Below, piece after piece: positions 1 to 9,507 of a stretch of DNA of 64,000 nucleotides. Each line of letters begins with the position of its first letter. The first letter of the stretch is position 1. This stretch comes from Phycisphaerales bacterium. GTDB lineage: Bacteria > Planctomycetota > Phycisphaerae > Phycisphaerales > UBA1924. The stretch is from NCBI GenBank assembly GCA_029260345.1, contig JAJDDK010000002.1, positions 394,457 through 458,456 on the forward strand, read 5' to 3'. The notes under the pieces are model-generated. The model ran no database searches, was not told where the DNA came from, and worked only from the letters and a program-made list of their open reading frames with translations. Both the position numbers and the translations under genes were made by a program.

Positions 1-2034
1 GATGAGCGGCGACTCGGAAATGCTGATTTTGTGTACGCCTTCGGAAAACGGCGCTGCGTGTGAATTTCCGAAGATGTCGAACGCCGTGACTTCGTCCGGC
101 CCAAGATAAGCGCGAAGTTCGGCTTGGTTGGGCTGGGCCCACTCGTTCCAGAGGATAATGGCGCCGCCTGCATCACCATCAAGCACGAGCGCAACAACGC
201 CGTCGGTGATGGGCAATTCACCGACGATGCGGCGCCCGCGCAAGTGTTCTCCCATGCGGCTCCAGACGGCGAACTCGGGAGTCGGGCGTGCCAAGGTGTT
301 TCCGTGGCGCACGGTCCGCCAAGTCCACGGCTGCGCCATCGCGATTCGATGCGGATTCGCCTGCCAGGCGCGCACCATGCGTTTGGAGAAATCGATGGCG
401 GCGGATTTGCGATCGGTGTGCTGATCGGAAAGCGGTTCAATAACGACAGTCAGTTCCTTGACACCGTCCCACGTGGGTGCGAGGTCCACGATTGACTCCG
501 GTCGCATCGTTGCCGGCCAGTTGATGGAGACGCCGACCGCGTCCAGCGCGGCAGGCGCTTCGACTTCTGCGAGCCACGGAAGAGTGGGGACCGGATTGAG
601 GACTCCATCAGTCAGTGGCTTTGAGGCAGTGACAAACTGTTCGGCAATATCGAGGGGGTCTCGAAGGTCGATGTCTTCGAGATCGCCGACGCGCCATCGG
701 CGGACGCGCTGCCCGAATCGAGTGAGGGCTTCATCAAGCCACGGTGACCAGACTTTTCGCCCGGAGGAAAGTGCATCAAGCACTTCGTCATCGCCGATTC
801 GCAGTTCCGCCGCGAGATCAGCCGGCGCAGATTCAAGCGCGAGCGTGACGTTGAATTGACGCGCCAGCAGTTGCTCAAGGAGATAGGTGAGTTGTGGGAT
901 CGATTCACTAACGCTTGCCTTGCTGGAGCCTTTTATCCAAAAAGGAACATCAACAGCGCCGGCGCCGAGGCCATCGAGCAAATCAAGCAGAACCTTTTGC
1001 GGCACATTCAATCCGTCCTGCAGCGCGATGCTTTGCCGCGGCCGGCCGTGAAGGTTTGCCGGTGTCGGAATCCAAACGAAATCAAGTGACTCCTCGGCCA
1101 ACGGATCGCCATTGCTGGCGACGTTGAGCTGGACCGTCCACCATCCGAACTCCGGTGGCACAGGCTCCCAGCGGATTGAAGCGCCGGGTCGCACATCCTC
1201 GACGTGATGTGCATCCCGCACGTTTCCGTCGATATCGATCAGTTGCATCGTCGCCGTGAGATGATCGCCCACGACGTCGTCAACGATTCCGGTGATCAGT
1301 GGCGTCGTCCCAGCATCGATGACGCTCGAGTCGTGCTGCGTTCGGAGCGACAGCACCGGAACAATGCGCACCGTGACATCGTCAAACCACGCGGCGCCCG
1401 AAATGTCTTCAGCGCGATCAACAAGATCACTTCCTACGGTGGATTCCAGTTCCGGTGGAAACGCTGACTGCTGGAGCAGCTCTAGCTGGATCGTAAGCCA
1501 AGCGGCTTTTGGAAACGTGCCGGGAATCTGAACTTTGACGTGCGTCCAGTCGCTCAACGGTCCGAGCAGGGCGGTCGATTGTTCAGATTCAGGAATCGGC
1601 GTGAGCGTCGCATCGCACAATTGGGCGACAAGCCGCGCTCGCGCGTATTTCAGTGGAGTCGTCCGCACCATGGCGGAAATCTCGTAGTCCCCGCCGGGAA
1701 TGACCGGAAGCACACCGGGAACAAATTCGAGCGCCGTGCTGCCGCCTTGTGTCGGAAGTTTGAGTGAGGCGCTTCCGGAATGGGAGATCGTCAAATCGAA
1801 CGCGGCGTGATTCCACGGCGGAAAACCGGGGCGATGGCGGATGGGCGCATCGTCTTGGGCACGGACCCAGTGCATTGGCACCGGATCGCCGTGGATCGCT
1901 TGTTCTTCAAAGTCAAAGACGCGAACGATGCGCTTGGCCGCTGAGGGTTTCTGAATGTTCTGGGCGTGCGCTGGCGCGACGAGAAAACCGGCGATTGCGA
2001 TCACGAGGGCGCACCATGACAGCAGGCGATTCAT
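1..2034 (-). CDS. Secreted protein of unknown function (C-terminus cut by window edge)
   Basis: An open frame of 678 codons runs from an ATG at 2034 off the left edge without a stop. The N-terminus is a clear signal peptide: a hydrophobic stretch (LLSWCALVIAIAGFLVA) ending in AHA before QN, cleaved near residue 24. The next 200 or so residues read like a beta-sandwich domain (SGSASLKL, GGDYEISAMVRT), as in carbohydrate-binding modules of secreted planctomycete proteins; that is an inference. The rest contains Trp-rich segments (VWSPWLDEAL, AQPWTWRTVR) that could belong to an alpha/beta-barrel hydrolase, but no catalytic motif is recognisable. It is followed 60 bases downstream by the M14 peptidase gene on the same strand. 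The gene is real; its function is not assigned. Confidence 0.85.
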   Translation of the reverse strand, partial: MNRLLSWCALVIAIAGFLVAPAHAQNIQKPSAAKRIVRVFDFEEQAIHGDPVPMHWVRAQDDAPIRHRPGFPPWNHAAFDLTISHSGSASLKLPTQGGSTALEFVPGVLPVIPGGDYEISAMVRTTPLKYARARLVAQLCDATLTPIPESEQSTALLGPLSDWTHVKVQIPGTFPKAAWLTIQLELLQQSAFPPELESTVGSDLVDRAEDISGAAWFDDVTVRIVPVLSLRTQHDSSVIDAGTTPLITGIVDDVVGDHLTATMQLIDIDGNVRDAHHVEDVRPGASIRWEPVPPEFGWWTVQLNVASNGDPLAEESLDFVWIPTPANLHGRPRQSIALQDGLNVPQKVLLDLLDGLGAGAVDVPFWIKGSSKASVSESIPQLTYLLEQLLARQFNVTLALESAPADLAAELRIGDDEVLDALSSGRKVWSPWLDEALTRFGQRVRRWRVGDLEDIDLRDPLDIAEQFVTASKPLTDGVLNPVPTLPWLAEVEAPAALDAVGVSINWPATMRPESIVDLAPTWDGVKELTVVIEPLSDQHTDRKSAAIDFSKRMVRAWQANPHRIAMAQPWTWRTVRHGNTLARPTPEFAVWSRMGEHLRGRRIVGELPITDGVVALVLDGDAGGAIILWNEWAQPNQAELRAYLGPDEVTAFDIFGNSHAAPFSEGVHKISISESPLI

Positions 2035-2094
2035 GCCCTCTGTATCGGCGGATTGCGCTGGAGCGCTGTATTTCGAGGACGGCGTTTCGGTGGC

Positions 2095-5037
2095 TCAGGG
2101 CTGAATGATGTGAGATTGTGCGAACCCGGGCCCAAAGACCACGGCGTTCAGAAAAAGCCTCGTTGTGCCCATGGCGGCGCCGCGGAATGTCGGCGGAGAA
2201 GCGAAGAGCACCACCTGTCCGCGACCATGTCGTTCGGTGGTGGCGTACGCGGCATTCGCAAGCCGATGGGCGGCTTCCGGCCAGACGAGGCCGCTCATGC
2301 GAAGCCGCATTTCCTGTCCGGCAGGGATCGGGGCCCAACCAGACCACGAAATTTCATCGTCTTCTAGTTCGACGCCGCGCGGGAGCGGGAGATACGTCCC
2401 AATCCGAACGGCGGCGTTGGCGTTGTCTTTCACCATCAGAATGGGGTCGTCTCCGATGAAGACGGCCATGTTTTGATCGGCGCCGCAGGTGAGCCAGCTC
2501 CGGTCGTCAGTGCGTGCGGTGACAAAGGCGCCTTGGGGCATGAAGAGTGACTGCCATTCGTCGAGTCGCTTGAGTTCATCCTTGTCGCTGACCGGTGGTT
2601 CAAAATCAGCCAGCGGCGCTTTGATGGGGCTGTCTGGTGAGTTCGACCACACGATGGCGGGGTCCACGCGTTCATGGCGCCCAAGCCATTCGCGTAAAAT
2701 GGCGAGGCGGTAGGAGTCAAGATCTTCGAGCACATCCGGGAGTTCACGAACACTGGAGAGACCTGATGACTCGGTTGCGAGGCGCGCTGCCGCGCGCCCG
2801 GCAGCGATAAGTGTTCCGCCGGATTCAACCCATTCGTTCAGTCGTTTCAGCGCATTTTCGTCAAGCGCATTGCCCCAAAGTTCTGGGACAATCACGACGT
2901 TGTAGCGTCGCAGATCTGCGTAATTCAGGTCGTTGATGTCAAGCAGCGTGGAGCGAACGCCGAGTCGTTGATCGATGTTGAACCAGATGGCGCCAACATC
3001 GTTCGGGCTGGTCGAGCCGCGTGCGAGGATGGCGATGCTGGGGCGATTCAGCAGAACGAAATGTTCGCCGCCGAGGTCCGGCTCATCGCCCGTGGCGAAT
3101 CCTGATTCGATTCCCATGGCACGCACGCCGACTTCGTTGCAAACAGCGTGAAGCACGCCAACGAGATCGCCTTGGTAATTCCGGTTGTCTGTTCGTGTGA
3201 CGACAATGGAGCCGCGCGCGTAGTTGAAGCCATCGAAGTTTGTGGAGCGGTCAGCAAGGCGCACTTGCACGCCACGATCCATCAGCCGTGCGGCCGCGAC
3301 GACGGATGCGTCGTCAGCGCCATCGATAATGAAGCCGACCGTCGAATCCGGATTTTCAACACCGGAACTGGCAAAGGCGGCGCCGGAATACGGTTCGAGG
3401 TTTCCGGGAAGTCCGGTGGCGAGCATGTACGCATCCACATCGTTCATCATGGTGAGGTTCCATGCGGTCGTGTCGTACATGCGCGAGCGGCCGAAGCGCA
3501 GCAATTCGCGTCGTTCCTCTTGAAGGAACTCGGTGGACATGCGAGGGTCGAATTCGAGCAGCGCTCGGACCAGCGGCCCGTCTGGCTGAGAGGCAGCGAT
3601 GATCACTGTGCCGGCAGGAATCGTGCGCCGTTCGTGCGTTTGTCCAAGCTGATCGATCACGCCGTCGGCGACAAAGCCGCGGGTGGCGACGTGCATTTCC
3701 ACGCCTTGCAATTCGAGCAGATCAAGCAAATTCTGGCGGCGTGTGTTGTTTTCCGATGGGAGGATCAAGTAGACACGATTGGCTTCGTGCTCGCCGCCGC
3801 GCAGGTTGTATTGCCGTTCGTTCAAGAATTGTTTGAGCAGCAACTCTCGATGTTTCTCAAGGGTCTTGATATTGGCCATTGAACTGACCACCTGATGGTG
3901 CACCGCTTCTCGATACGTCATCACACGGTCTTCAGGGCGCTTCACTCCATCTTGCGAGAGACCGGCTTGCTCGTACAGAATGCCGACGGCGCCGCGAAGG
4001 GAGGCCCATGCATCGGAATAGCCGGGGTACCAGTTGTCGTTCCATTCGCCGGTGTAGTAGCGCCAGCCAAACTGATCGAACGCCGCGGCTTGATCTTTGG
4101 CAAACTCACCATTCCAGGCGCGACGACGCGCCGGGTGGAACGGGTTGACCGGATCGCGCGGCGGAGAGAACAGATACGTGTCCTGCGGCCCCATTTCGTG
4201 GGCATCGACAAAGAGCAGCGGGCGCCACTCGCCAACGGCCTTGATGCGTCCTCGCGTTTCCGGATGCACACCGAAGATCCAGTCGCGATTCAGGTCGAAC
4301 ATGTAGTGATTGCCGCGACCTGCGGGCCAGTAGCCGGTGTGCAGGAGCGACTGGTCATCGACGTTCGGGTTGGCGCCGCGATGTTCGGCGATCTGCTGCA
4401 AGTATCGATCGCGCCCGTCAGGGTTCATCATGGGGTCGATGATGATGAGCGTGTCATTGAGCAATTCATCGATCGCTTCACCAGTGGACGCGACCAGGTA
4501 ATACGCGACTGCAAGTGATGCATCCGAGCCGGACGTCTCATCACCGTGAATGGAGTAGCCGAGCCATGCGACAGCGGGAAGTGATTCGAGAAGGCGGTCG
4601 CCTTCGCCTTCGTCGAGCGTGCGCGGATCCGCGAGTTTGTTCATTCCGGCTTTGATATCGTCCAGCCGCGCAATGTTCTGCGGCGATGAGATCACCATGT
4701 AGTAGAGCGGGCGCCCTTCGTACGTCGTGGCGTACTGGAAGAGCTGCGCTCGGTCGCTCGCTTCGGCCCAGGCCTTGAAGCACGCTTCGATTTCGGCGTG
4801 CTTGGCGGCGCGATCGCCGACCTCAAAACCAAGGATGGATTCGGGCGTTGGGATGGCGTCGTCAAATTCGGTGTCAGGGAAAAACGCTTGCGCGTAGACC
4901 AGATCGGGAATCGGCTGGGGAAGGGGGGCGATGTCGGACGGAGCGAGTGGGCCGGCCGCTTTGGGTTGCCCTATGGCCACGGCGGCGAAACCCATGGTCA
5001 GGCACGCGGTGAATCCGAGAAACAGACGGTGAGTCAT
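2095..5037 (-). CDS. Secreted M14-family zinc carboxypeptidase
   Basis: A 980-residue protein. The start is the ATG at 5037, which has AGGAG about 12 bases upstream and begins a signal peptide (MTHRLFLGFTACLTMGFAAVAIGQ). The open frame continues upstream, but without signal-peptide character. The M14 fold is supported by zinc ligands H164 and E167 (SIHGDETSG), the substrate-binding NPDGRDR segment, the third zinc ligand H280 (FVDAHEMG) and the catalytic-type Glu at about 356 (GILYEQAG). The C-terminal half is an additional domain with a GATase-like Rossmann pattern (NVVIVPELWG) and then a beta-rich tail, as seen in large bacterial M14 proteins. It probably trims peptides in the periplasm or outside the cell. 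It diverges from shc across a 186-base spacer. Confidence 0.9.
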   Translation of the reverse strand: MTHRLFLGFTACLTMGFAAVAIGQPKAAGPLAPSDIAPLPQPIPDLVYAQAFFPDTEFDDAIPTPESILGFEVGDRAAKHAEIEACFKAWAEASDRAQLFQYATTYEGRPLYYMVISSPQNIARLDDIKAGMNKLADPRTLDEGEGDRLLESLPAVAWLGYSIHGDETSGSDASLAVAYYLVASTGEAIDELLNDTLIIIDPMMNPDGRDRYLQQIAEHRGANPNVDDQSLLHTGYWPAGRGNHYMFDLNRDWIFGVHPETRGRIKAVGEWRPLLFVDAHEMGPQDTYLFSPPRDPVNPFHPARRRAWNGEFAKDQAAAFDQFGWRYYTGEWNDNWYPGYSDAWASLRGAVGILYEQAGLSQDGVKRPEDRVMTYREAVHHQVVSSMANIKTLEKHRELLLKQFLNERQYNLRGGEHEANRVYLILPSENNTRRQNLLDLLELQGVEMHVATRGFVADGVIDQLGQTHERRTIPAGTVIIAASQPDGPLVRALLEFDPRMSTEFLQEERRELLRFGRSRMYDTTAWNLTMMNDVDAYMLATGLPGNLEPYSGAAFASSGVENPDSTVGFIIDGADDASVVAAARLMDRGVQVRLADRSTNFDGFNYARGSIVVTRTDNRNYQGDLVGVLHAVCNEVGVRAMGIESGFATGDEPDLGGEHFVLLNRPSIAILARGSTSPNDVGAIWFNIDQRLGVRSTLLDINDLNYADLRRYNVVIVPELWGNALDENALKRLNEWVESGGTLIAAGRAAARLATESSGLSSVRELPDVLEDLDSYRLAILREWLGRHERVDPAIVWSNSPDSPIKAPLADFEPPVSDKDELKRLDEWQSLFMPQGAFVTARTDDRSWLTCGADQNMAVFIGDDPILMVKDNANAAVRIGTYLPLPRGVELEDDEISWSGWAPIPAGQEMRLRMSGLVWPEAAHRLANAAYATTERHGRGQVVLFASPPTFRGAAMGTTRLFLNAVVFGPGFAQSHIIQP

Positions 5038-5223
5038 TGGAGAATCGCTCCTGAATTGCGAAATGCTTGGCGCCGGCGTGAGCCGCCAGTGTGCGTCAGT
5101 GTCTGCGAGTCCGTACCGCTGAGCAAGGCGAGGTGTTCGCAGCTTTGTCCGGCGGATTCCTCTCGGATAGCCTTTGCAGGCTTGGGATGACTTTTGCACT
5201 GACGCCGACTGGAGACCGCATCG

Positions 5224-7389
5224 ATGCCCGGCCTGACCGTTGAGACTTCACCTGCCACGACGACTCCGCGGTCGACGCGGCCATCGATTGATGCTCGCGC
5301 CAAGGCGGCGCTGGATGCAGGCGTCGAGGCGCTGCTTGCCAAACAACACGATGACGGGCACTGGTGCGCGGAGCTTGAAGGGGACTCCATCCTCAACAGC
5401 GAGTACCTGCTGATGAAGGTCATCCTCGGCCAGCATCACCCGGATGCGGCGGAGGGCGCCACGTCACGCGATCTTGAACAGTTCAACAAGATGGTGGTGT
5501 ACTTGCGCTGGCTCCAGCGCGCCGATGGCACGTGGGGGCAGTATCCGGGGTCGGGGCCGGATATTTCGGCGACGGTGAAGGCGTACTTTGTGTTGAAGCT
5601 GTTTGGTGATTCGCCGGACGCCGCGCACATGAAGCGAGCGCGCGAGTCGATTCTGGCGCTGGGCGGCGCCGAGCAAATCAACACGTTTTCAATGTTCTAT
5701 CTCGCGTGCCTCGGGCAAGTGTCGTGGGATGCGTGTCCGGCGATTCCTCCTGAGATTGCGCTGCTGCCGCGCTGGTTCCCGTTTCATATGGACAAAGTCG
5801 CGGCGTGGACGCGCACAATGATCCTGCCGCTGGCGATCTGTACGGCGCTGCGGCCGGTGCGGCAGATCGATGAGCGGCATGGGATCGGTGAGTTGTTTGT
5901 CGATCAGCGCCGCCGCACGAAGTTGAATAAGCCGTGGGACACGGACCGTCCTGTTTCATGGAACAACACGTTTCTTGTCGTGGATCGAGCTCTGAAAGTT
6001 GTTGATCGATTCGGGCTGTCGCCGTTTCGGCAGTCGGCGCTGAAGCGTGCCGAGGAGTGGCTGCTTGATCGCATGCGCTCGGAGACCACCGATGGGCTTG
6101 GCGCGATCTTCCCGCCGATGGTCTACATCCAAGTGGCGCTCCAGGCGATGGGGTATGAGCGGTCGCACCCGGTGCGCGTGACGGCGGAAAAGGAACTTGA
6201 TCGATTCATTGTCGAAGAGCCGGATCACATTCGTATTCAGCCGTGCTTTTCGCCGGTGTGGGATACGGGCATCGCGCTGTATGCGCTGACGGAAGCAGGA
6301 CTCACGGCGCAGAATGAGCCGCGTTTGGCCCGCACGTGCGAGTGGCTGTGCGATCGTGAAGTGCGCATGACGGGCGACTGGGTGCGGAATCTGCGTCCGG
6401 CGGATCGCGGGTTGCGGCTGGGTGTGGACGCCGCGGCGTGGGCGTTTGAGTATCGCAATGATTGGTATCCGGATGTGGATGACACGGCGATGGTGGCGAA
6501 GGCGCTGCGCCGGGCGGTTGGCTGTGGGGTAGACGGGCGAGACGCCCGTCCCACCGATTGCCGTGCCTTTGACGCTTCTGAGCGCGCGATTCGCTGGATC
6601 ATTGCGATGCAGAATGATGACGGCGGGTGGGCCGCGTTTGATCGCACGAGAGATCGCGCGTGGATGGAAGCCGTGCCGTTTGCGGATCACAACGCCATGC
6701 AGGACCCATCGTGCCCGGACATCACGGGGCGCACGATTGAATCGCTGACGACGTGCGGCGTGCCGCGGAGCCATCCCGCGATTCGCAAAGCGGTTGCGTA
6801 CTTGTGGCGCACGCAGCGGGCGGAGGGATGGTGGCCGGGGCGGTGGGGCGTCAATGGTGTGTACGGACTGTGGCAGGCGATCGGCGGTTTGGATGCGGCT
6901 GGTGAAATGGGCGATGCGCGTTTGACGAAGTCGCTGCGGCTGCTGCGCGCGGCTCAGAATGCGGATGGTGGGTTTGGCGAAACGGCGGATTCGTACATCA
7001 ATGCAAAGTGGATGGGCGTAGGGCCGTCAACGGCGTCGCAAACGGCGTGGGGGGCGACGTCGATGATGTACATGGTCGGCGCGCAAGATCGTGCGGTGGA
7101 GCGGGCAATTGCGTGGCTGTGTGAGGCGCAGCTCTCCAGCGATGCGCCGGCGCAGGCGCCGTTTGAAATGGATTTGTCAGCGCATGACGCGAGTGAAGTG
7201 TCGTGGGTGACGGAGGGCAAGCCGGCGGCGCTGGCGAGTCACCCGATCACGGAGCCTGCCGGCGCGTGGCGCGAGGCGTGGTTTACGGGGACGGGGTTTC
7301 CGAAGGTGTTTTACCTGCGGTATCACCTGTATCGGCATTACTTTCCGGTGATGGCGCTGGGACGGTTCTTGAATTTGCGAGCGCGTTGA
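5224..7389 (+). CDS. shc: Squalene-hopene cyclase
   Basis: A 721-residue class II triterpene cyclase that converts squalene to hopene/hopanol at the membrane, the committed step in hopanoid synthesis. The acid motif DVDDTAM starts at residue 417, and several QW-type repeats are visible (QRADGTWGQYPG, QNDDGGWAAFD, QNADGGFGET). The ATG at 5224 follows GGAG at a suitable distance. Length is slightly above the usual 630-700 residues, partly because of a short repeat-derived insertion (residues about 434-450, CGVDGRDARPT) just after the catalytic motif. No other hopanoid gene (hpn, ispH or a squalene synthase) adjoins it. Confidence 0.97.
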   Translation: MPGLTVETSPATTTPRSTRPSIDARAKAALDAGVEALLAKQHDDGHWCAELEGDSILNSEYLLMKVILGQHHPDAAEGATSRDLEQFNKMVVYLRWLQRADGTWGQYPGSGPDISATVKAYFVLKLFGDSPDAAHMKRARESILALGGAEQINTFSMFYLACLGQVSWDACPAIPPEIALLPRWFPFHMDKVAAWTRTMILPLAICTALRPVRQIDERHGIGELFVDQRRRTKLNKPWDTDRPVSWNNTFLVVDRALKVVDRFGLSPFRQSALKRAEEWLLDRMRSETTDGLGAIFPPMVYIQVALQAMGYERSHPVRVTAEKELDRFIVEEPDHIRIQPCFSPVWDTGIALYALTEAGLTAQNEPRLARTCEWLCDREVRMTGDWVRNLRPADRGLRLGVDAAAWAFEYRNDWYPDVDDTAMVAKALRRAVGCGVDGRDARPTDCRAFDASERAIRWIIAMQNDDGGWAAFDRTRDRAWMEAVPFADHNAMQDPSCPDITGRTIESLTTCGVPRSHPAIRKAVAYLWRTQRAEGWWPGRWGVNGVYGLWQAIGGLDAAGEMGDARLTKSLRLLRAAQNADGGFGETADSYINAKWMGVGPSTASQTAWGATSMMYMVGAQDRAVERAIAWLCEAQLSSDAPAQAPFEMDLSAHDASEVSWVTEGKPAALASHPITEPAGAWREAWFTGTGFPKVFYLRYHLYRHYFPVMALGRFLNLRAR
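6524..6555. repeat. Short palindromic interspersed repeat inside shc
   Basis: The core is a perfect inverted repeat, GACGGGCG-aga-CGCCCGTC (6532-6550), flanked by matching outer arms GTGGG (6524-6528) and CCCAC (6550-6554). Read in frame it encodes GVDGRDARPT. Peptides of the form DGRDARPT recur in unrelated proteins of planctomycetes and some other bacteria (recalled knowledge), which fits a REP/MITE-like element. Here it keeps the shc frame open. Confidence 0.7.
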
Positions 7390-7423
7390 CAGAAGCCGCG
7401 AATGATGGCCAGGCGTGTGCGCA

Positions 7424-7460
7424 GCATGGAAGCCGCTTCCTGACGGGCGCGGTTCGGATC
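7424..7460. repeat. Short interspersed repeat (LPDGRGSD type) between convergent genes
   Basis: The sequence around GGAAGCCGCTTCCTGACGGG contains the dyad GGAAGC/GCTTCC. Translated on the plus strand it gives KPLPDGRGSD, a peptide that recurs in spurious or extended reading frames of planctomycetes and acidobacteria (recalled knowledge). It fills the 69-base gap between the converging shc and protease genes and overlaps the protease stop codon by two bases. Confidence 0.5.
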
Positions 7461-8904
7461 AACTCCAATTTGAGAGCAGTGTGGCGAGGTCTGAGCCGTT
7501 GACCACCCCGTCGCCGTTGAGGTCTGCGCTTGTTCCGGCGCCGTTGCTGCCCCACACTGAAAGGAGAATGGCGATGTCGGTGCCATTGACCATTCCGTCG
7601 AAGTTCAAATCACCAGGCGCATTGGTCAGGAACTCGAATGGCCCGCTTTCCGACTCGGTTTCGCCATTGGAATTCAATGCGAAGACGGTCCAGTAGTACG
7701 TCGTCGCAGCCTCGAGTTGATTGACGCCTTCGGTCAATTGAAGTTCATGCATACTTGCGCCATTGAGTGTCTCGTCGAGCACAATGTCTGCCATGCCAGG
7801 GTCTTGGGATATGCGCACCCTGTAAGAATTGGCGAAATCAGCCCGCTCCCAATCAAGATGCGGTGATACGTTCACTCCCATTGCTCCATCTGCGGGCGAA
7901 ACCAGCGCGAATGGGCTCGGGGGAATAAAGTCACCGATCCAGCTCAAGTACCCATTGACAAGAATGCCCCCGCCGAGGCTCCCGAAGAGGGGAGGCGGAG
8001 CAATGCACGATGTTCCAAAAGTGTTGATGCCCCAGGTGTGGAGCTTGTTGCCGACCTGCAGGAAGCTGGGGCCGCCTGAGTCACCTGATCCGACAGATGT
8101 TTCGATATCGTTTCCGAGCGTCGCGCCGCCGATGCAGTTGGTGGCGCCGGTGGGGCCGTCGAAGTCGTATTGAAAGATCTCGACCGAACCGCTGCCTTCT
8201 TCATCATTGAAGAACTGCTCGACACGATTTTGTCCGACGCGCTTAATACTGCTGTTCCCGCCGATGGTGTCACCGACATCACCGAACCCAGTGCGGCCGT
8301 AGCCGACGGCGGTGATAATCGTTCCATTTGCGGCATTGCCTGTGAATACGGGATAGATCGGAATGAAACTGGGAAGCGGCTGATTCAACGTAATGATGAT
8401 CAGATCGTCGTTGACGGTCGGGTTCGCAAAGCCGGTGTAGTCCGGATGAACATCGACGGAAGCAATGCCGGCTGATCCGATGATGGTCGAACCGGAGCCA
8501 TTGAAATTAAATCGAACGACAACGTTGGTGCCAACATCATTTGTGCCGTTATCGTCAAAATCGACGCAGTGTCCGGCAGACAGAATGTGAAAGCGCGAGA
8601 TCGGTACACCGGTGCACGAGGCGCCGCCGCCGAGTGTGAGTTGGCACACGCCGGACCATGGAGACGATGAGATATTTGGATCCACGCGATTTGACGGGCT
8701 GTCCGGCGGCGAGCCGGTCTGGTCGCCGGCCATGATCATGGCGACGGGATCCTGGATCCAGATGGCGGGATCGCCAATGACGGGCGGGTTGATCGGGCAG
8801 AGCTTCTGCTCACAATCGGGATGTTCCGCCATTGGATTCGCTTGCGCGAGACCTGCGATCAGAGTCATCAGCCCTGCCGCCGCCACCCATCGTCCGGTCT
8901 TCAT
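7459..8904 (-). CDS. Secreted trypsin-like (S1) serine protease with dockerin-like tail
   Basis: A 481-residue protein starting at the ATG at 8904, preceded by GGGAG; the longer upstream frame lacks signal-peptide features. An N-terminal signal peptide (WVAAAGLMTLIAGLAQA) is followed by an S1 protease domain with a visible triad: H112 (LSAGHC), D167 (NDDLIIITL) and S276 (GSGDSGGPS). Next comes a fibronectin-type-III-like domain (TTYYWTVFALNSNGETES). The C-terminus carries two dockerin-like calcium-binding repeats (DGMVNGTDIAILL, LNGDGVVNGSDLATLLSNW). It is predicted to be exported and held at the cell surface or in a matrix by the repeat tail; that localisation is inferred. Confidence 0.92.
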   Translation of the reverse strand: MKTGRWVAAAGLMTLIAGLAQANPMAEHPDCEQKLCPINPPVIGDPAIWIQDPVAMIMAGDQTGSPPDSPSNRVDPNISSSPWSGVCQLTLGGGASCTGVPISRFHILSAGHCVDFDDNGTNDVGTNVVVRFNFNGSGSTIIGSAGIASVDVHPDYTGFANPTVNDDLIIITLNQPLPSFIPIYPVFTGNAANGTIITAVGYGRTGFGDVGDTIGGNSSIKRVGQNRVEQFFNDEEGSGSVEIFQYDFDGPTGATNCIGGATLGNDIETSVGSGDSGGPSFLQVGNKLHTWGINTFGTSCIAPPPLFGSLGGGILVNGYLSWIGDFIPPSPFALVSPADGAMGVNVSPHLDWERADFANSYRVRISQDPGMADIVLDETLNGASMHELQLTEGVNQLEAATTYYWTVFALNSNGETESESGPFEFLTNAPGDLNFDGMVNGTDIAILLSVWGSNGAGTSADLNGDGVVNGSDLATLLSNWS

Positions 8905-9105
8905 CGTTGTCAATCTCCCATGGGGGGCGCCGCCACGATCATCCGTGAGACGGGCGCAGCCACCTCGATCACTGTCCAAAAAGAATACACGTCGCCGCAG
9001 GATTCGAACCAGAAAAGGTCTCGGTTCCCGCGAATCGGTGTGTCAAGATGGAGAAGGGGCAGCGGTGGCGCCGTGAGAGGCTTGTAAAAATCGGACTTTG
9101 AAGGA

Positions 9106-9501
9106 TCAGTCCAGCTTTTCAGACTCAATACTGGCGACTTCGCCGGCGAGCTTTTTCTCGACGTATTTCTTCACCCACGTGTCAAAACTTCTCCCGTGGG
9201 CGGCGTCTTTGCCGGAAAAAGTGAGTCCGGCAATGTCGGCGAATCTGATCACGCGAGGGTTGTCGTCCTGCGCGGTGAGCACACGGACGGTCGAATCCGC
9301 CAGCGTCGATCCGGTGCGACGGTCAAAGATATAGCCGGTGATCTCGTCATTGCTCGCGACCGTGATCGTGACGTCGCCTCGGTAATCGAACGCCTGTTCG
9401 AGAGCCTTGAGTAGGGCCTGTTCATCGTCACGGGTGGCGACAATGCCCTGCAAAGAGGTGCGTTCAGTGGGTTCGGCGGCGGTCTTCGTTTCCTGCGGCA
9501 T
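9106..9501 (-). CDS. Conserved hypothetical protein, 131 aa
   Basis: A soluble acidic protein with no signal peptide or membrane segment. It resembles small beta-barrel-plus-helix proteins: a strand-rich middle (DVTITVASNDEITGYIFDRRTG, here only partly quoted as ITGYIFDRRTG) and a charged helical C-terminus (WVKKYVEKKLAGE). The middle is reminiscent of RNA- or ligand-binding SH3-like domains, but this is a guess. There is no Shine-Dalgarno; instead TAGGCT lies six bases before the ATG. No family name is assigned. Confidence 0.8.
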   Translation of the reverse strand: MPQETKTAAEPTERTSLQGIVATRDDEQALLKALEQAFDYRGDVTITVASNDEITGYIFDRRTGSTLADSTVRVLTAQDDNPRVIRFADIAGLTFSGKDAAHGRSFDTWVKKYVEKKLAGEVASIESEKLD

Positions 9502-9507
9502 AGGGGG

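Noticed and set aside
3148..4518. Two plus-strand frames of 244 and 207 codons opposite the carboxypeptidase
   Set aside because: They lie wholly inside a gene with an intact zinc site and have antisense composition.
5038..5223. Conserved operator between the M14 and shc genes
   Set aside because: No convincing dyad or promoter pair was found in the 186-base spacer.
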